Positions 62,620 through 64,000 of a DNA stretch of 64,000 bases are shown here, piece by piece. Within the stretch, counting starts at the first letter, position 1. Every line of letters starts with the position of its first letter. A program made the position numbers and the translations under genes. The notes under the pieces are model-generated. The model made no database searches. It saw only the letters and a list, made by a program, of their open reading frames with translations, and had not been told where the DNA came from. The stretch comes from Pseudomonas arsenicoxydans. Its GTDB lineage: Bacteria; Pseudomonadota; Gammaproteobacteria; Pseudomonadales; Pseudomonadaceae. The stretch is from positions 57,026 to 121,025 of the forward strand of contig NZ_RCZE01000018.1 of the NCBI RefSeq assembly GCF_006438915.1. Direction: 5' to 3'.

Positions 62620-62659
62620 GCCGCCGGCAGTGGACTCCTCGCTGCCCGGCGGCTTTTTT
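62620..62659 (+). terminator. Strong hairpin with T-run between DUF1329 and YCF48 genes
   Basis: GCCGCCGGCAG pairs with CTGCCCGGCGGC (one bulge) and is followed by TTTTTT. It sits within the operon, 22 bases after the DUF1329 stop, so it may reduce expression of the downstream transporter genes. Confidence 0.8.
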
Positions 62660-62673
62660 GCCGAGTAAACATC

Positions 62674-63732
62674 ATGAATGCATTTAGATGGATAACGCTG
62701 GCGGCGCTAGGCGTGGTCTTGGCCGTGCCATTTACCCGAACGGTGATCGCCGCGGAGTTTGTCGACCCGCTGTCGAGCCCGGCGGTTCCAAGTGAAAAGG
62801 CCATTAAGGGGATGTTCACCGGGTTGGCCACTGCCGGTAAGCGTCTGGTTGCCGTAGGGCAACGAGGGCATATTTTCTATTCCGATGACGATGGCGTCCG
62901 TTGGCATCAGGCTCAGGTGCCGGTCAGTTCCGATCTGGTGGCTGTGCAGTTCCCTAGCTCGACGCAGGGCTGGGCTGTCGGGCATGACGGCGTTGTGTTG
63001 CACAGCGACGACAAGGGTGAAACCTGGAAACGCCAGCTGGATGGCCGTCAGGTCGGGCATATCATGCTCGAACACTATCGCCAGCAAGCGGTGACGGATG
63101 AGGCGTTATTGGCTGATGCTCAACGAATGATCGATGAAGGGGCCGACAAACCCTTCCTGGATGTGTGGTTTGCCAATGAGAAAACCGGTTACATCGTCGG
63201 CGCATTCAACCTGATTTTCCGTACAGAGGATGGTGGCCAGACCTGGCTGCCGATGATGGACCGCACGGACAATCCGGGAGCGCTGAACCTCTACGGGATG
63301 CGTGCGATCGGCGACGACCTGTTTATTGTCGGCGAGCAAGGGCTGGTGTTGAAACTGGAACCCGCGAGCCAGCGCTTCGTTAATGTTCCGACGCCCTACA
63401 GCGGCAGCTATTTTGGCCTCACCGGCACACCGGGCGCGGTGCTCGTATACGGCCTGCGCGGCAATGTGTACCGCAGCGTCGATCACGGTGCGAATTGGGA
63501 AAAGGTTGAGCTGGGTCTGTCCTCAAGCATCACCGCGAGCACGGTCACGGCAGACGGTCGAATCATTCTGGTCAGCCAGGCCGGCCATGTCCTGGTCAGC
63601 GATGACGACGGCGTAAGTTTCACGCAAAAACCACAAGAGCGCCTGGGGCCTGCCGCTGCGGTACAGGCCGTCAGGTCAGGTTCCGTGGTGGTCGCAGGTG
63701 CTCAGGGGTTGCGGCAGTTGCCGTACCAATAA
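62674..63732 (+). CDS. YCF48/HCF136-like beta-propeller protein
   Basis: The 352-residue exported protein has a signal peptide (about 1-27) and repeated Asp-box-like units (SDDDGVRWHQ, SDDKGETWKR, TEDGGQTWLP, SVDHGANWEK, SDDDGVSFTQ), which form a BNR-type propeller of the YCF48 family. It is always found beside the MMPL transporter in DUF1302/DUF1329 loci and probably helps transport or assembly in the periplasm. It begins 15 bases after the T-run of the hairpin. Confidence 0.9.
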   Translation: MNAFRWITLAALGVVLAVPFTRTVIAAEFVDPLSSPAVPSEKAIKGMFTGLATAGKRLVAVGQRGHIFYSDDDGVRWHQAQVPVSSDLVAVQFPSSTQGWAVGHDGVVLHSDDKGETWKRQLDGRQVGHIMLEHYRQQAVTDEALLADAQRMIDEGADKPFLDVWFANEKTGYIVGAFNLIFRTEDGGQTWLPMMDRTDNPGALNLYGMRAIGDDLFIVGEQGLVLKLEPASQRFVNVPTPYSGSYFGLTGTPGAVLVYGLRGNVYRSVDHGANWEKVELGLSSSITASTVTADGRIILVSQAGHVLVSDDDGVSFTQKPQERLGPAAAVQAVRSGSVVVAGAQGLRQLPYQ

Positions 63733-63768
63733 GCCCACTTCACAGAATAAAAAGAGACGAGCCACGTC

Positions 63769-64000
63769 ATGGGTAATAACTACAACCTCGATACGATGCC
63801 GGTGATCCGAGAGCTCAAGGGCTTCGATGCACGCTCCGGCAACTTCCTTGAACGCCTGATTTTCAACAACCGCCTGTTGGTGGTCCTGACCTGCCTGCTC
63901 GTCACGCTATTGCTGAGCTATTTCGCCGCCACTCGACTGACGCTCAATGCCAGCTTCGAAAAGATGATTCCGCAGAGTCAGCCGTACATCAAAAACTATC
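63769..64000 (+). CDS. RND/MMPL-family transporter, N-terminal part
   Basis: The frame from ATG 63769 (GAGACGAG upstream) is open to the window end. After a short cytoplasmic start (MGNNYNLDTMPVIRELKGFD) comes the first membrane helix (LLVVLTCLLVTLLLSYFAA) and the periplasmic motif NASFEKMIPQSQPYIKNY, typical of MMPL/RND proteins of DUF1329 loci. It would move a hydrophobic compound across the inner membrane or to the periplasmic carrier. The rest lies outside the window. Confidence 0.88.
   Translation, partial: MGNNYNLDTMPVIRELKGFDARSGNFLERLIFNNRLLVVLTCLLVTLLLSYFAATRLTLNASFEKMIPQSQPYIKNY

Noticed and set aside
1..64000. Prophage, insertion sequence, CRISPR array or tRNA island
   Set aside because: No integrase, transposase, direct-repeat array, cas gene or cloverleaf sequence was found; the only mobile-type elements are REPINs.

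Overview
The window looks like chromosomal DNA of a fluorescent Pseudomonas (P. fluorescens complex). The signs are high GC content, REPIN repeats built on the typical pair GTGGGAGCGGGCTTG / CGAGCAAGCCCGCTC, a PvdQ-type acylase preceded by a PvdS-like promoter, and a glycogen/trehalose gene order that I recall from P. aeruginosa. No rRNA, tRNA, CRISPR array, insertion sequence or integrase was seen.

Region 1 (1-24.6 kb) is an alpha-glucan and trehalose locus. On the plus strand lie the end of glgE, a treS-maltokinase fusion and glgB: trehalose to maltose to maltose-1-phosphate to linear glucan to branched glucan. On the minus strand a tightly coupled operon reads glgA, treZ, malQ, treY, a DUF2934 gene and glgX: glucan synthesis, debranching and conversion back to trehalose. 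The same transcript seems to continue into an unusual four-gene module (acyl-CoA dehydrogenase-like, PIG-L deacetylase, NodS-like methyltransferase, GT2 glycosyltransferase) joined by ATGA overlaps. A second PIG-L paralogue with an altered catalytic motif follows, then an endonuclease/exonuclease/phosphatase-family gene and a short autotransporter beta-barrel protein.

Region 2 (24.6-32.8 kb) holds ordinary accessory genes: a 2-hydroxyacid dehydrogenase, a secreted alpha/beta hydrolase, a YqaA-like membrane protein coupled to a DUF411 metal-binding protein, a chemoreceptor, an unknown 176-residue protein behind a promoter region rich in inverted repeats, and an aldo/keto reductase with a divergent LysR regulator.

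Region 3 (32.8-39.9 kb) is the most novel part. It is a minus-strand operon with an MdfA-like exporter, a LuxE-like acyl-protein synthetase, a LuxC-like acyl reductase fused to a PaaK-like adenylation domain, a second PaaK-like protein, and a GNAT acetyltransferase. It has the fatty-acid-reductase half of the bacterial lux system without a luciferase, and probably makes and exports an unknown aldehyde-derived metabolite.

Region 4 (39.9-52.6 kb) has small membrane, lipoprotein and regulatory genes, pvdQ with a FecR/FpvR-like anti-sigma gene, a very large dermonecrotic-toxin-like protein with a C-terminal HELAH zinc-protease motif, a DpkA-like imine reductase, an ElaB/YqjD-type protein and a LysR regulator.

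Region 5 (52.6-64 kb) looks like an inducible uptake/catabolism/export locus for an unidentified hydrophobic compound. It has a DUF1254 protein, decayed remnants of a FadL-like porin and a second DUF1254 gene, a MalT-like LuxR regulator, then thiolase, DUF1302, DUF1329, YCF48-like and RND/MMPL transporter genes. Three C-run/G-run inverted repeats lie in front of its transcription units and may be the regulator's operators.
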